Shown: positions 10,331 through 24,770, counted from the stretch's first letter. The stretch is 64,000 bases of DNA from Gavia stellata (GCF_030936135.1 NC_082596.1:4502155-4566154), one strand, 5' to 3'. The notes: a model not told the origin generated them from the sequence alone. Program-made: numbers and translations.

Positions 10331-13300
10331 CATGGTGATTCCCACCAACAAGCAGCGCACGATGGCAAACTCTGTGGCCAACCTCCGTGGCCAACCTCCT
10401 CGTACCTTCTACCACGTGTCTTTGGAAGGGCTCCTCAGAAACAGCCACAAATCAACCCCATGACAGCCCAGGTTGCCACACAAACATCGCTTTCCTTCCC
10501 CATGTTCCCCTGTTTGGCTGAGCCCACCCATTTTCCTATGTCTCAATCTTGGAATAGCAAACATTAAGGGTTTGTTGCGTAGCACAGCTTAGCCCAGCTG
10601 CAGCTTCTCGTCCTATGGCAACAGAAACCGGGAATAATAATAGCAAGGTGGTGACTCATTAAAACAAATAACCTCAATAATTAGGCTTACTTAACTTTTC
10701 CAATTGTATAAACAACTGGAAAAAAAAAAGATCTTAACCTTTTCCAGTATTTTTTACTTTTCCAATTTCTCACACAGAAATTGTCAGTATTGGGCACTTG
10801 TCTCAGTCAAATTTCCTCTCTGCACAACAGTAAATCCATAAAGTGAGGTGAAGCGTTTGCTTTGCCCATATTTTGTTAGTGCTAAAGACTCTCCAGCACT
10901 TCTTTGCTTCTGAGCAAGAAGGAGCCCAGCTGCAGCCCTGCTTTGGTGCTGACACTGTTCCAGCTGCCATTGCTATAGAAAGAAAACCCAAGGTAGAACT
11001 GTCCAAGTTTCGAGTTCCTGAAAAATCTGTTTAAATCAGCAGTGATAGAGTCTGGATGCAAATTTCTTTCCAGATCTGATGCTTGGTGGGTGCATCTCTG
11101 CCATCCACCACTGCATTCAGCTGCTGCTGGTTGAAGTTGTACCCTAGGTACAGCCTCTTCTCTGCTACCGTGCTACCTGCCCCTCTCTAAATAACCCTTA
11201 CCTGCCCATTGCCTCTTGCCAGAGGTAGAGAAGGAGGCATGGACCAAGACAAGAGCTGCTTGTGGGATTAGGAGAGGGTGTTTGTGGAACAAGGAGCCAT
11301 CAGAAGGAGGAGAGCACTTGGGAGAAGGCACCTGAGGGACAGATGGGCAGGTAGCCTGGGGGCAGTGGGGCAAAGCGACCGGGACAAGGTGGTGAGATAA
11401 GGAGGAGTCCTGATGGAAGAGGGTGGAACAGAGGAGACAAGGAGTCAGGGAGGAAGATATGAGAGGACTGGGCTGAAAAAGGGATGAAGGGACCAAACTG
11501 GGAAGAGAGGTTGGCATCAGATCCCTGGGCAGAACATCACACTCCACTCCCCTTCTCTGTCTTTCTCCCTGCATTTCGGGCACACCAGGACCTTGTGTTC
11601 AACTTTGTCTTATCTTAGTTGCAAAAGATCTCAGTACCTTGCAGCTCCCAGGGAGACTGGCAGCAGGAGTGGCTACTGAACCAGCGCTGCTCTGGAAATG
11701 GCTCCTTTGACCTCAGTGGGGCAACTGCCCTGATGCCAGCATTGGGGAAGCCTTAGTGTAGAGAAGACCTCAAGAACTTGACCTCCAGGCTGTCAAACCT
11801 ACCCCATAGCCCTCACCCTCCAAAAAAAAAACCCCAATGAGTACAATAGTATGGTGTTAAAAATGGAAAGTGCTTATGGAGAGAGATCAGCTTGCTTTGT
11901 TACTCAGTTTTATGTCCTGGAGTCCCTTTTGATGTAAATGTGTGAAATTACACATTTATTGCAAGATTCAAATGTAGCCATGGCAACATGATTATCAAAG
12001 AGTTGCATATGGAAGTATAAATCCATACAGGTTTCTGGCTGGAGAGATTAAACTGCCCAGGCCCTCCATGTCCAAAAGGAATCAGCTCTGGCTTCTGTGC
12101 CCAGGAAAATTTCATTTCTTTGCATCCAAATCATCTCCATTCAGCTGGATTCACCACCAAGCAGACGCAGAAGGGCAGCTAAAGGAGCCGGTACCCTCAG
12201 CAGAGACGCAGCACCATGCACCTCCCTGCACACTGCTACATGGGGCAACGCTGCCTTCAAGGCTGGTTTAAACAAACCCCTTTGTCAGCCTCGCAAGGGA
12301 CAAGGAGAGTTCAGCCAGGAGCGGGGTCTCCGAAGAGTAGGTTTAAGTTACGCCTCAAGCAATCATCAGGCTGTATTCATAGATTTACCATGCAAGAAAA
12401 CAGGCTGGGCAGCCAATAGCACCGTGCTCAGAGCAGCCAGGGCATTCCCCCACCCACAGTGCATTCATGTGACAGCGATCTGGTGACATCTAAAGAGGCG
12501 ACAAGCAAAACTGGCATGCATACGGGCTGCAAGTAAGAAAAGGCTGGCCCTTACAGCATCAAAACCCTGACCTTGCTGGCCATTCCTCGGAAACAGAGGC
12601 CATCAATTAATTTTCCACAGCCACCAGTTACAGGCTAAGCCACAGTATCGCAGCCAAGGAAAGTCTGTCACAGTCTTCTGCCTTCTCCCGTGGACACAAG
12701 GCAGGCTCCAAAACCTCACGTAGCAGTCTTTGCTCAGCTCAGAGTCCTATTGTGTCCAGAGTGATGAGTCAGGTGGACTGTGAAACAACCGCAAAACTGT
12801 TATTAAAAGAAAAAGAAAAAAAAAAAAAAAAAAGGAACGTGCACCCCAGCACGGAAACAGGACAGTGGGGAGGAAATAAAAGTTTTAAATAGACACGCAA
12901 AGTTTCGCTGAATTTGGTTGTAAATGAAAACAGAGTAGTGGAAGTGCACAAATTCATCCTTGTTTTGCTTTTTTGCAGAGACTTGAGGTGGCTTTTTCAC
13001 TGAGAAACACAAAAGTAGAGCACAGTCCTCCAGCGGGCACCTGGGAGGTATTCACAGCCCTGAGGTTTGGGTACCTGAGGCAGGAGCCCTGGCATCCCTC
13101 TGTAATCAGCAGAAAAGCAGGTTATCTCCAAGACAATGTGGTGAGCAGCTTAGCCGAACACCTAAAACATCTGATGGTAATGCCCCCGAGCTGTCAGATG
13201 GGAATTCATGGGATGGCTTCCTCAGTAGGATGTTCCTATAATTAATTAACCTCTGATCCTTATTTCCAGTGGGAACACCTCTTGTTTCTGTCTCCAGCAT

Positions 13301-16300
13301 ATTGCTCTTGTAGTGGTTTGCCTAATAGATTAGACAGCCTGCTCAAACCTCGCACCTTCTTCTGCTGCAGGTATTTCTGGGGACTGATCAAATCCCTTTT
13401 AACCTTCCCTCCTGCAAGGCAAATAAACCAGAGCTCCATCACGCTCTTGTTTCCAAACCTTCCCAGTATGTGAAGTCCCAGATCAACCGTCCTCCTCAGT
13501 TCCTTTCTCTGCATTGTGAGCTTTTATAGCAGAACCTCTTTACTTTTTCTCAGACTATTTTAAATAGTACTGTTTCACAGAAAATTTTTGGCTTGAATAA
13601 AATATAGGTTCTCATCACTAAAGACAGCCCTTTCTCAGAAAACACGAGCCTTTTGATTTTAAAAGTGACAAATATTGTTGCCTAATTTTAAAAAAGACTA
13701 ATTTTCCCAAGCCATTTTAGAAAATTAATAAAAAATATTGCTGTACTAATTGCTATTACACAAACAATTCTCACATCAGCTCCTGCCTGTGGCCATGCAG
13801 ATACGGGTCATTCTGCATACAGACTTGCCATTCTAGGCTGCAGCAGATTATCTGATTTTTGGTTAGCCATGAATTATCGCTAAAATAAAGGCACCTCAGT
13901 CCTGCTGTTAACACTGCCTGATGCAATGCCCGGATGCCTGGGAGTGCCGGTGCACTGCTGAACCGTCCAAGCCATGCTGCCATGGCATCTGCTCCCCAAA
14001 CTTGGTCTCCGCTGCTTCAGAAAATGGACCAAACCCCTCTAAGAGGGGAGGCGAAGCTGTTGCCTGCATCTCCTCGTTCCCCTCTCTGCACTGCCCCTTG
14101 TAGTCCTTTGATCTCCGTAACTGGAGAACACTAATGGGAGCACTAGAGTCTGAAGTGGCTTAAAGCCATTTTTTTTTATTGCTGGATTAGTGCTGGGAGG
14201 GTATGAAAACTGCCGGCGCTCGGCTCAGAGCAAGTCAAGAGCTTTCTGCTGCTCACAGACATGAGCACGCTAAGCGTACCGGCCTGCCTTGCTACAGCAT
14301 GGCTAACTGCTTTTATGAATGGAGTTAAAAACAACAGATGCTGTGAAGCTGTTGCTAAGAAGCTTTTTTTTTTTGGTGTCCTGACTGCTCTGGCCAATAT
14401 AAGCCACAGCGCTCCTGAGCACCACACAGCCCTGAAATCAAGGAAGTAGGCAGGAAAAGAAAAGCACAGGTTCCCTATCTGTTCTCAGTCTGCGTTTAGT
14501 CGAGCAATTATACAATTCCAGATCTGCGATTATTCCTGGCAAGGTTTATTCATCTCATGGGAGACTTCTGGAATAACACGGGGCTTTTGTAGGGAGTGTC
14601 AACCACCGGGCGAACGTGCCTTCCAGATCTGATTTTTTTATTTTTTTTAAATATGTAAGTAATTGTTTTTTTACAGTTTGGTCTTTGCCTTTTAATGACT
14701 CACATTTCTACCTTGTCAGCTTTCAACACAAGCCCTGCCCTCCCTCCCAGTACTACAATCCTCCCAGATCTCACCCACTGTGCCAGGTCACCCAGGGTGA
14801 AATCGTGAAAGACGAGAATCCATTTTGTCGGCACCCCGTCCAGATGTTCTGTTTATGGGGGCTGCTTTTAGGGGGCTGCAGCGACTGTGGGCACGGCAGT
14901 CAGTAGGCATAAAAAATGAGGTGCAAGCCTGTCTCTAATACATTCAAACAGAGGTTTGTCTGTGGTTTATTATTCAGGCAAATCCAGATGCATTTTCACA
15001 GAGACGGCAACAGACTCTGATCCCCAGCACTGCTTCTCTGCCAAGTGTCTCATTCCTGTTCCAGCCTCCTGCGGTGCAAAAGTGCTCTTCAAAATAGAGA
15101 GGGAGAAAGCTTAAACATTCATAAAACGAATTTGTTAGTTTTAATCTCAGTGAAATATGACAGCACCTTTTTTAGAGGTTTTTTTGTGCGTAACTTTTCC
15201 CCTTTAATTCCTCACCGAAAAATGTATTCAACTTGAGGCAGGGAGCAATTATGGAAAATTTCAGGCTGAATGGTTAAAGCGTGGCCAACTTGTAAAGTAA
15301 TTAGAAACATAAGGATAGAAAGGAAAGTGTTTGGCAACATGGGATGAAAGGTGCTATGTAAGTGGAGGATTTTGTTTTATTGCAAGCTCTTCTCTCTCTG
15401 ATATGTTAATTGTGTTTTGCCTGATCCCTTGACAGTTCATTAATTTTTTGTCCAATTGCAGGCTGTTGAGTGCAGATAAATTTCAGGCTATTATGGGAAC
15501 ACCCTAGAAGTTTGTATAGAAAGGAAACTCTCCGTTTCCTGTATCATCCTTCTGGGGATCTTGAAAGAGTTCACAAAAGCCACTTAAGCAAACTTTCTTT
15601 GCTGGATAACGGAAGGAAAGGAAACTGTGAACAAGCAAACAACACTCAATTCCATGAGACAAGAGATACTCATAGGTCATTAGAGAGAAAGTAAAGTCAA
15701 TGAATGCAACACACACAGAGAGAAACTATCTCGTGCTCTGAAAATAATGGGAATGTCTGCACCTGCGCACTATTTCTGATCTATAAAAAGGTAAATCATG
15801 CAAACCACCAGTGAGATGGGTGGTGGAATATCCATCCCTGCAATGTGAGAAATCTTTTTGAAGTTTTTTGCAGTTCAAATAATATATCACAGGCTGAGTT
15901 GGAAATGGTCATGGATCAGCTGAACAGCTTCACTTTCTTCCTGTCATTAACAGCACGGTTGCCAGAGGTCTGCTACAACCAGCTCGGAATTTTTTGTCAC
16001 GTACAGATCGAAAGCAAACGTCTGAACGTTTTCCCGGGGCTGGCTTCAAGCGCAGAATTTAGACAGAGGTCAGAGGGCTGGGGCAAAACACAGCTTCAGG
16101 TGTGGAAATGCAGCCTCTGCCTCCAAGCCCTGGAAGTACTGGGGACTCCAATTTATAGGCTTGTCCCTGTCTCTGAATTTTACACCAGTTTTCTAAGGAT
16201 GTGAGGTTGGTCCAACAGCACGCCCCCTTTCCTGGCAAGTTTTAAACCTCTTGGCTTCAGCTGCATTGCAGAGGGAGATCAAAATCCCAGAGTGGATGAA

Positions 16301-18145
16301 ATGCTGCAAGTTTTTTAAAATAAGTGCTTAGAGGAGATGTGCAAGTGGCTCATCTGGAATATGGATTTTGTGGTATTTGATAGGACTAAATCCACTTGGT
16401 GGAGCGACCTTGTATCTTCTTAAACCGCAGGAAAACTTCTGGTTAAAGTTTGCAGTCAACAGCAAGGCACAGACCTGTGGGAAGAAACAGCTTGGGGGAA
16501 TACTTCAGGAGGGCAGGAGGGAGGGAGTGAAAGAGCAGCAGTATAGCAGCATCTCTCATTTCTGGGAAGTGAAGTTCAAAACAAGCCAGAAGGGATGACA
16601 GAAAGCTGACATCCCCTACAAAACACACTCGCCCCTCTCAGAAGAGGAAGAGTTTCTGCAGCAGAATGATTGTAGATCAGTAGGAAAGGACCAGGCTGTC
16701 TGACAGGTCATTTTCAGGACTACCTATCAGGAGAAAACAATCTAAATTTCAGCTCAGTTCAGTGCCCCATAGTCCCTGAAAACTCCTCTGAACTTCTCCA
16801 GCCACACTCCAACCACAGCCTCACTAGACCACACTGAGAGGTTGTGGAGAGCAGTGTTGCTCATCAGGGGTCAAAAAATAAACCTCTAAAGGCAACATCA
16901 TGGACTTGTTGGGCATCTCAGAAGGGAGGAGAAAGACTGAGTGAACTATGGAGCCAGCACCAGCAGGTCTCCAGATTGGGTCTGATAGATGACAAGAAAA
17001 AACAGAGGGTGGCTGGTCTCTGCTCTGTACCTGTTGTATCATTGAAGGGAGGATTTCGGTCTCCAAGGGCGCTGGCTGGCAATTTTTGAAAGGCATTTAA
17101 GAAAAATATCAATTGTGAAAACATTTTTTCTGGCAGATTCTGCAGCATATGCTTCTGGTCTGACCAAAACCACTAACAGGGGAAAAAAACAGAGAGAGGA
17201 AAATACAGGAAACTTTTGCCAGCTGGAAAAAAATATTTCGTTCAAATTCGGAGCAATCCATTCAGGCCGGTTCTTGTTTAATTGGGACTGTGGAGGGGCT
17301 TTTTTTTGCAGAAATACAACTGATTACTTGACAGGAAAAATCCAAACTCCTCAAAAACATTTCTCCTGGTCTCCTCTCAAAGTTCTCCACAGCAACAGCT
17401 CTTCCCTGGGGAGCTTGTTAAACCTCCCAAATGACCTCATTGCTAGGAGCTTTCTCTCCTCTCAGTTTTATTAACTTCTTTATCTTAAGCCGTAACCTCT
17501 TGAGTCCGCTCTCGAGGTTGTAAATAATCTCCATTCAGATAGTCACCTTCTGAGCTTCTGTCATCTTTCTGTGCTGTAGCCCAGGTGAGTGCTAAGACGT
17601 CCTTACAGAAAGCATCCATTTGCACCCAGCATAAATGCATTGCCAGGCCAGAAAAATGGGCTGAGACCCATTTAAGGAGAAAGGATCTTTATTCTTATTC
17701 TGACGGATTGAGAAAACATTCCCTGCTGCGTTTTATTCACTAAAAACAGGTAAAAAAAAAACCAATGGATACGAAACTTTTGGTGCTACCAAAGCAGCCC
17801 TGGGTCTTTGCGGTACTTAAGTTAGGAGCTTAGTCGCCAGGGTCCCCTTACAAATAAGGAAAGAAGCTGCTGCACTGATAGGATTGCCGAAGTAAGAAGA
17901 GCAGCAGGAAAGCACGTCTCTATTATCTTCCTGGTTTCTTTGCTGTTGGCACAGTGTTCACACACACAGTTCTACAAAAGAGCAGTGCCACCTCTGGGTC
18001 CCTCTCCAGCAGGTTGTGTTGCAGCCCTGGGAAGATCTGAGAAGCATTTGAGGAAGATAATGAAATTGCTTGAGCAGGAACTGGAAAGTGCAGCTGTTTT
18101 TATAGGGGTCAGAAGTGAGAACTGGAGGGTGACTTACCCTTAAGT
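10331..18145. other. Intergenic DNA without recognisable genes
   Basis: Contains a tandem 13-bp duplication at 10,374-10,399 (GTGGCCAACCTCC twice) and an A-rich tract ending in A18 (12,804-12,833). Nothing else is recognisable. The longest open frames (136 codons on the - strand at 11,173-11,583; 119 codons on the + strand at 15,845-16,204) show no known domain. Confidence 0.55.
12804..12833. repeat. A-rich tract ending in A18
   Basis: AAAAG-type interruptions, then 18 uninterrupted A at 12,816-12,833. It could be the tail of an unrecognised retroposed sequence on the + strand, but nothing upstream is identifiable. Confidence 0.8.
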
Positions 18146-18658
18146 AATGTGTCCAGCTCTAGAGTCCTCAGTACAGGAAAGACGTGGACCTGTTGGAGCG
18201 GGTCCAGAGGAGGGCCACAAAAATGATCAGAGGGATGGAACACCTCTCCTGTGAGGACAGGCTGAGAGAGTTGGGGTTGTTCAGCCTGGAGAAGAGAAGG
18301 CTTCAGGGAGACCTTATTGCGGCCTTTCAGTACTTAAAGGGGTCTTAGAAGAAAGATGGGGACAGACTTTTTAGCAGGGCCTGTTGCAATAGGACAAGGG
18401 GTAATGGTTTGAAATTAAAAGAGGGGAGATTCAGACTAGATATAATGAAGAAATTTTTTACAATGAGGGTGGGGAAACAGTGGAACTGGTTGCCCAGAGA
18501 GGTGGTAGATGCCCCATCCCTGGAAACATTCAAGGTCAGGTTGGACGGTGCTCCAAGCAACCAGATCTACTTGAAGATGTCCCTGTTCGTTGCAGGGGGG
18601 TTGGACTACATGACCTTTAAAGATCCCTTCCAACCCAAACTATTCTATCATTCTATGA
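18146..18658 (+). mobile_element. CR1 LINE, 5'-truncated 3' end
   Basis: This is a clear CR1 copy. Translation in one uninterrupted frame from 18,151 gives the C-terminal part of ORF2 (for example [35 protein letters not shown] and NWLPREVVDAPSLETFKVRL). It is broken by in-frame TAG codons at 18,160 and 18,346, and the normal terminal stop after LDGA-SN is lost. The 3' end carries the CR1 signature TTCCAACCCAAACTATTCTATCATTCTATGA-type tail (described here, ending 18,658). The copy is dead, and similarity to CR1 consensus sequences appears high, so it is one of the younger insertions in the window. Confidence 0.95.
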
Positions 18659-21600
18659 TACCCTGGGAGAGACAATATTATGTGAAAGGGCCTGACCATT
18701 GTCTGCCAGCCCCTGCAAGCTCAAACAAGGTTTAGGACTGTCGCAATGGTCAATGCACATGGTTTATTCAGCAGAAAAATATTCCTTTTTTTTATGTAGG
18801 ATTTCCCACCAAATCAGATGAACAGACTCATCCTGAGCATATACAATCAGCGGATGAAAAGGAAAGGAAAAGTTTCTTCTTTTGGGAGAAACTAGCTTTT
18901 AAATCATTTTAGCTGTAAAGTGAAACTAGGCCCCAAGAACAGCAGTGTGCAGTATCCACACTGTGCTTCAGGTAGAGGGACTTCCCCAAATCAAACAATG
19001 CATGAAAATTGATGACTGGAGTGACATTCTGTTCCAGGAAAGGGTAAAAATTGTTGAACACAACTGTTTCAAGTTAAGTCCAAAACCTGTGAATTTGTCA
19101 TTTTTCACCCAACTTTTAGGGGTGGAAGCGATTAGAAGAACCCTAAAAAAATCTCAGTATTTTGCTGAGGATTTTAATTTTGACTCCAATCAACTTTGGA
19201 CGTTGGAAATGCATTTTATTTTTTCCTCAAAGTTTAAAATTACTTTCATACGAAACACTCTGGGGTCTGCAGTTGTTTGGCTGTGTTTGGAAATTCAAGC
19301 AATTAGAATAAAAAGTATTCACCCAATTCATTTCAGTTTCTCGGTCACAACTATAACAACAGTCTACTCGGGGTTATTCTTGAAACTTGGGTTGCTTAAG
19401 TCATTTAAATAAATTTCTATTTCAGAAACAAAATGAGAGCCAACAATTTCACAATGAAAAGCTTGAGGGCTATAAAACTTGGCTTCACCTAAGACTCTTA
19501 ACATTGTTTTTATTATCTTAATCACCAGGTTCTTTACATACTAATTTTCCATCCCATTGCCAACCAGTGCCAATCCAACTTGCTTTTCCATCACCCAGGT
19601 GAGCGTTACTCATGTTTTCATGGGGAATGTAAAAAAACCCTGAATATCGTCAGCACAACAGTGTCTATTTTTGCGACTGCTCATGGACCTCTGCTAACAC
19701 TGAGTCATAGCTGCAGAAGTCGCTAGCTTAGGTGTAGCTCCTTCTGAGTTGCTTCCTAGGATTTTCCAAAAATACAGAGAATGCTGCCGGGTTTCCAGAT
19801 GCAGTTTTGATGACACAGGGCTAAACAATTTGAAATCCTGTCTATGCTGGGGCCCAGAATATTGCAAACACCAATTAGGTATGTGACCGATTAGGCAAGG
19901 GGAGAGATGAGATAAATCATAACACGTGGTTGTAACAGGCCTTAGCAGAGCAAAGAGTAAAGCGAGTCCTCCAGGAAAGCTATAGAGGCTTCAGGTTCCA
20001 CCTGGGTGATCAAAACAGACGTGCCCAATAACACCTGCACAGTCTGAATCCAGCAAAACAAGAAGGCAGTATGAACAGGGATAAATGCTCAGTTAACTAG
20101 AGGTCATGTTTTAGTGTCTAGAGCTATAGGCTAAGCATTTGTGTTGTGACCAGTTAAAATACGATATTTTGTTCTGCACTGGACTAGCCCAACTGGCTAT
20201 CATCTAGAAATTAATCCATGAAACGTTGTGTTGTTATGAGAAAGCATTAAGGAACCAAGATCTCTGGGGTGAAACTTCAGTAAAGTTGGCTTGCCAGCAG
20301 GCTGCAGGAGCCTGTGCAGCCAGAAAACTAACTGGTCTTTTTTCTGTATTCGCCAGTGTAAACTGCCAATAATAGTGGCCAGCTTTCACCAGGGTAAGGC
20401 TAATGTGAATGAAGTCACTTGAAAATCATCTCAGACTTAAACAGCCTCCTGTACTTCAGGCTTTGGTTCAGGATTTTGGTTTTTTGCAAACCCAATACCA
20501 TGAAAATGTACCCATTTTTCAATTTGGCTTTGAGTAAAAATAGAGAGACCAAAGTACAAATATACCCGTGCAGCAATGGAAACCTCATAAACATCATAGT
20601 CATGGTTTAATATGGAGCAGCTTGAAAGGAAAACTGACTAATCTCAGCTCATTGCCCAAGCGGAGGGAAACAGGAAGAGTAAATAGCATTAAAAAAAGAG
20701 AGGGTCTGGTCTCTCCATTGCAAGGGAAGAAGTGACTGAACTGAACAAGCCCCGCAGCTCTCAAATGCTGTTTAGCAGCATTTTAACTGCTCTTGGTGCT
20801 TAAGTGAAAACTGAAAGCCACTGTTCTTGAAGGCCTGTCAAGTCATCCCTTGTCAGCTATAAACTGCACTAGAGCTTAATTCCTCACAGTTTTATTGTGA
20901 AGATAATTATAGACCACATAAATTCAAGAGGCAGGATAATTTTTGCAGCCGTTAATACCACTTTTTAGCTGTGCAAAACAGGAAAATAATGATAGGGAAC
21001 TCTCATTCTTCAAGGCATGAACTCACGATGAGACCTCACAAGTGGCACAGCAGCAAACACATCTTACAGCCTGCATCAGCATCTTGCCAACATGGCTGCT
21101 ATCAGCTTGAGTCTCCACCGTGAGCCGTTTGTTTTCCACACGGGGATGGTGTGGAAACGTATGGCTACTGCTTTTACTCCAGGTTTCAGCACAGCAGAAA
21201 GGCAAAAAGACCCTACACCCGCACCACCCTGTTTGCTTAGGACTGTTGACATTGCTCTAGGGTGCCATGAGCCAACTGGCTCCAGATGGGTAAACTTTGG
21301 GCACGAGACAGGGCAAAGAGCTGGGTCATGCTCTATACCTGCAGGTCCTGACTGAAGCCATTTGGCTTTCAGAATTCAAAGTCAGTTTTGGCCACCTCAG
21401 ACAACCTAAATTGACCAGCAAATCTGCCTGTCTGGTTCCCAGTCACAAACTCGCACGTAGTACCCTGCTGTCCATGACTTGTCTGCATCCAGACAAAGTA
21501 TCTTTAGTTGGCTCGCTGCAAGTCTACGGCCCTCATCCGACAGGCAGAAACCAGAAGCATCCCAATGCTTTTATGGGAAAAAAAGAAAGCATCAAGGGAC

Positions 21601-22039
21601 AAGGGCCATTTTACCCAGCCATTAAAGTTCCAGCTTAATGACAGCATATGTTGGGGGAGGGTGGGAAGAAGGGTAAACAGCAATTTCAAGCCCAGAGCAC
21701 TGGTTTCCCATCAGATATCTCACCCTTTGTGAGAGATACCCTGGGGATAAGTTACAGGCCAAACATGTAAAAGTTGAGATTCATTTTTCATGTCCTGTTT
21801 ACAAGTGTCCTGGCTGGGAGACCTCATCTGGGTTTCTGGGTGCTCAGATTTGCTTCAAGCCTAGCCTCAGTCTTCCCAAACCCGTGGCCACTCCCCATTA
21901 GGAGACACCTCTAAGAGTTGGCTGTGTAAAAGATCATTAAGTCTGAAAGCAAGTCAAAACAATCCCGTGGGCTTTTGTCCATCCAGATGAAGAATTACCT
22001 TTTTTTAAAGTCACAGCTTTCAAAGGGTTTAGGAGCCGC

Positions 22040-22092
22040 AGCAGCCTTGTGAGGTTTGGATAATCTAGGAATCCCCGCATTTCATATAAAGC
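22040..22092 (-). mobile_element. Possible MIR/L2-like remnant
   Basis: GCAGCCTTGTGAGGTTTGGA followed by AATCCCCGCATTTCA resembles the antisense MIR/L2 run CAACCCTGTGAGGTAGGTATTATTATCCCCATTTTACA in order and spacing. Weak evidence. Confidence 0.35.
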
Positions 22093-23270
22093 AATTCACA
22101 CTAGATCTGAACACTGGCAAACAGTCAGCTAAATCCATTATCGCATGATAATGCTCAAACATTTCATTAATTCCTAACCAGCTGTCCTCTGCTGCCTTAC
22201 CCCTTTCATCATACAAACATTTCTTTAACTGTCTGAGGGAGGGGAGAGGGAGGATCACACGCAGCCTCGTAAAATTCCTTCACCCGCTTTGCCTGCGGCA
22301 AGTTATTTCTTTTGACACGCATGTAAAATAATATTGGGGGTGTTGTTTGTTTGGCTTGGCTGGATGGTAAATTTTCATAACAATTTTGTAAGCCAAGTAC
22401 CTGTGAAACGGAGTAGAGAGAACTCACGGCAGCTTGTTGATGATCCTGCCATCTGGTTAATTAACATATCTCATTAAATAGGGAAGACCCCTTGCTCCAA
22501 TTTCTATGCCAAGAGAGAGGGCAAGGCTTTTCGATCAGGATGTTGCTCTCCAGTGTTCAGAGGTCCTGTAGATATTTTTTTTAAAGTCCGTGGGTACTGC
22601 ATGCCAAACAGACCAGTGGAAGCAAGGATAAGTGAGGGATCAGTACCTTGGGGGTTTCTCCAGCTACATGACTCACAAAATGGAAACATGCATAATAACA
22701 GTCACAAAGAGATTTGAAGGTGACTTCTGGATGCTATCTTTAGGGAAAGCTCTCGCTGAAGTGCCTCAGCTCACTACACATTGCCTAGGGTCACACTGAG
22801 GAACACGACTCACAAAGACCACCCTGATAAGCAGGGACCTGCTCAAGGTAGACCCTCACAAAGGCCGGGAAGGAGATCGTGTCTCCAACCTCGCTCCCAA
22901 CCACAGCTTAGGGGCTTTTCTCCCAGTCCCACAAACATCAGCCCCTCTCCCGGGCAAACGTAGCACACGTCTGGACAGCACATCAGTCTCTTGACTGACA
23001 CTCATTTCTCCCCTGCCAAGATGTGAGGATGCGTTTATTTATTATGGGTTAAATATTTGGAGTTGAGTAAGAACCTCAGAGGGAAAAGGTGGGTCTGCTT
23101 TCTTGGATTATTTTTTTCCACCCCCACACTCTCGTTATAAAAAATTGGATTTTTGAAACTAAAATGTTTGTTTTACGGAAAATTACCCTTTCTGACATTA
23201 GGCTCAGCTAAGGGCTGACAATTAACAACTCTCAAGTGAAAATCACATGAGGAAATACAATGGAGAAATA

Positions 23271-23300
23271 TCTGGACGCGTCTGGACGTGTCTGGACATT
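23271..23300. repeat. Three tandem copies of a 10-mer
   Basis: TCTGGACGCG, TCTGGACGTG and TCTGGACATT in direct succession. Confidence 0.85.
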
Positions 23301-24745
23301 GCCGTAACAGGTCTAAAATGCCAGGGTGAGGTAAGGACCTCGCTTCACCACAACGGCAGGCAACAAAAGGACCAAAAAAAGTATTTTTTTCAGGTATTTT
23401 AAAGGGAAGTGCCAACATATCAGGTAGCATAGGCTGCCACAGATTTATGGGTAACAAGAAGCACATTTTAGAAGTTGTAACTACACTCACATCTTGAGAT
23501 CCCTACTCAGTGATTTCAGTTGTGTTAGGGTCTCATATAATTTCCACTAAAGTATTTTCTCTTACCATGAGTCATTAGACTTTTCTGCTACTATGAATAT
23601 AGGTATATTTTGTTTCTTCTGTGAAATAAACTTCAATGTTTTATTAAGCTACATTCAGTTGCTATATAATGGATGTTGTTTTACTATCACAAGTAGGTGT
23701 TACACTGGGCTGTCGTCAGTATGGTAGCTTCATCTTTACCATTTGGCTAATTAAGAGAATTATTTTGTCACTTTTTTTTTTCAAAAAGCTAGCAATGTTG
23801 TTACAATATTTGTAAACATCAGTAGTATGTCAAAAAACCCATCATTCTTTGAACAGATTTGGGGACTCCTCAACAGAGGATGGTTAATTTAGTGAGTTGT
23901 GCATGATTATGGTCATGCATGCTTTTCAGTCCTTGGTCTTGAATTAGCCTAAAAATAAATACGTATTGATAATAGCATTCTACAATAAAAGATTAATACC
24001 ATTTTTTTTGTTTCTTTAGGGCTTGCCATCGCAGTATTTTTGTTAGACTCAAGATTCATATTGCTTTTTAATAATGCGTAGAGGTGTACAGTTCTCCCAT
24101 TTTGCCTTCTGTGGTTTTCCTTTTTCTTAAGTCTGGTATGCTTCGTGGTTTATTTATTCATGAGCTGCAGAGAAAGACGTTCACAATAAAAAAAAATTGT
24201 TTTGGAATATATAGTTAACGGCGTGTCAAGAAACAGAAAACAATTACACTTATGCAATGTAACGTGCATTTTTACATGCCACTCACACGTTACTTTATGC
24301 ATCCCCAGTTTATGTAAGTAATGAAAATTAAATATTACACTACCCTGCCCATTGCAGCCAGCACAATTAAGGCTAGCAGACGTAAGTAGTTGGGAATAAA
24401 AAACCACACGCCTGTGCTAAAAAAATGTGGTCTTTTATGGCAAGGTTGGAGGGGGTCCTTACAATGCAGCAGGACCATGGCTGCAATCAGGACCGAAGCG
24501 TTTTAATTTCCCGGGGGTCGCTGCCAGTTGTATATCGAGCGTTGTGTATCGTAGAGGTGACGAGTGCTGAACTGCACCCTTGCACAGAGCAGGCGATGGT
24601 CGCCTGGCCTGGCACGCTCCATTAAAGCGCTGGGCTGGACCTGTGGAGAGGAAGCCTGCGGCCTCCGGCAGGTGTAGAGCAGCAGAGGCCAGGTGGGGAG
24701 GCAGGGTGGGACCTCGCGTGTGGCCAAACCTGAGGAAAAGGTGTT

Positions 24746-24770
24746 ATTTTTCCTCATGATGAGGGAAAAT
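24746..24770. repeat. 25-bp quasi-palindrome near the CpG island
   Basis: Twelve-base arms ATTTTTCCTCAT and ATGAGGGAAAAT flank a central G, with one mismatch. It lies about 650 bp upstream of the predicted transcription start. Confidence 0.85.

Noticed and set aside
11173..11583. 136-codon - strand Ser/Pro/Leu-rich frame
   Set aside because: It arises from a purine-rich GGA/GAG tract on the + strand; compositional, without domains.
15845..16204. 119-codon + strand frame
   Set aside because: No recognisable family, no supporting exon structure, and it sits in ordinary intergenic DNA.
17584..17589. CAG|GTGAGT as an exon end in the upstream region
   Set aside because: An isolated donor-like hexamer with no partner acceptor or coding sequence.
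18945..19412. 155-codon + strand frame
   Set aside because: No recognised domain. A single frame of this length is within what is expected by chance in 64 kb, and there are no splice or promoter signals around it.
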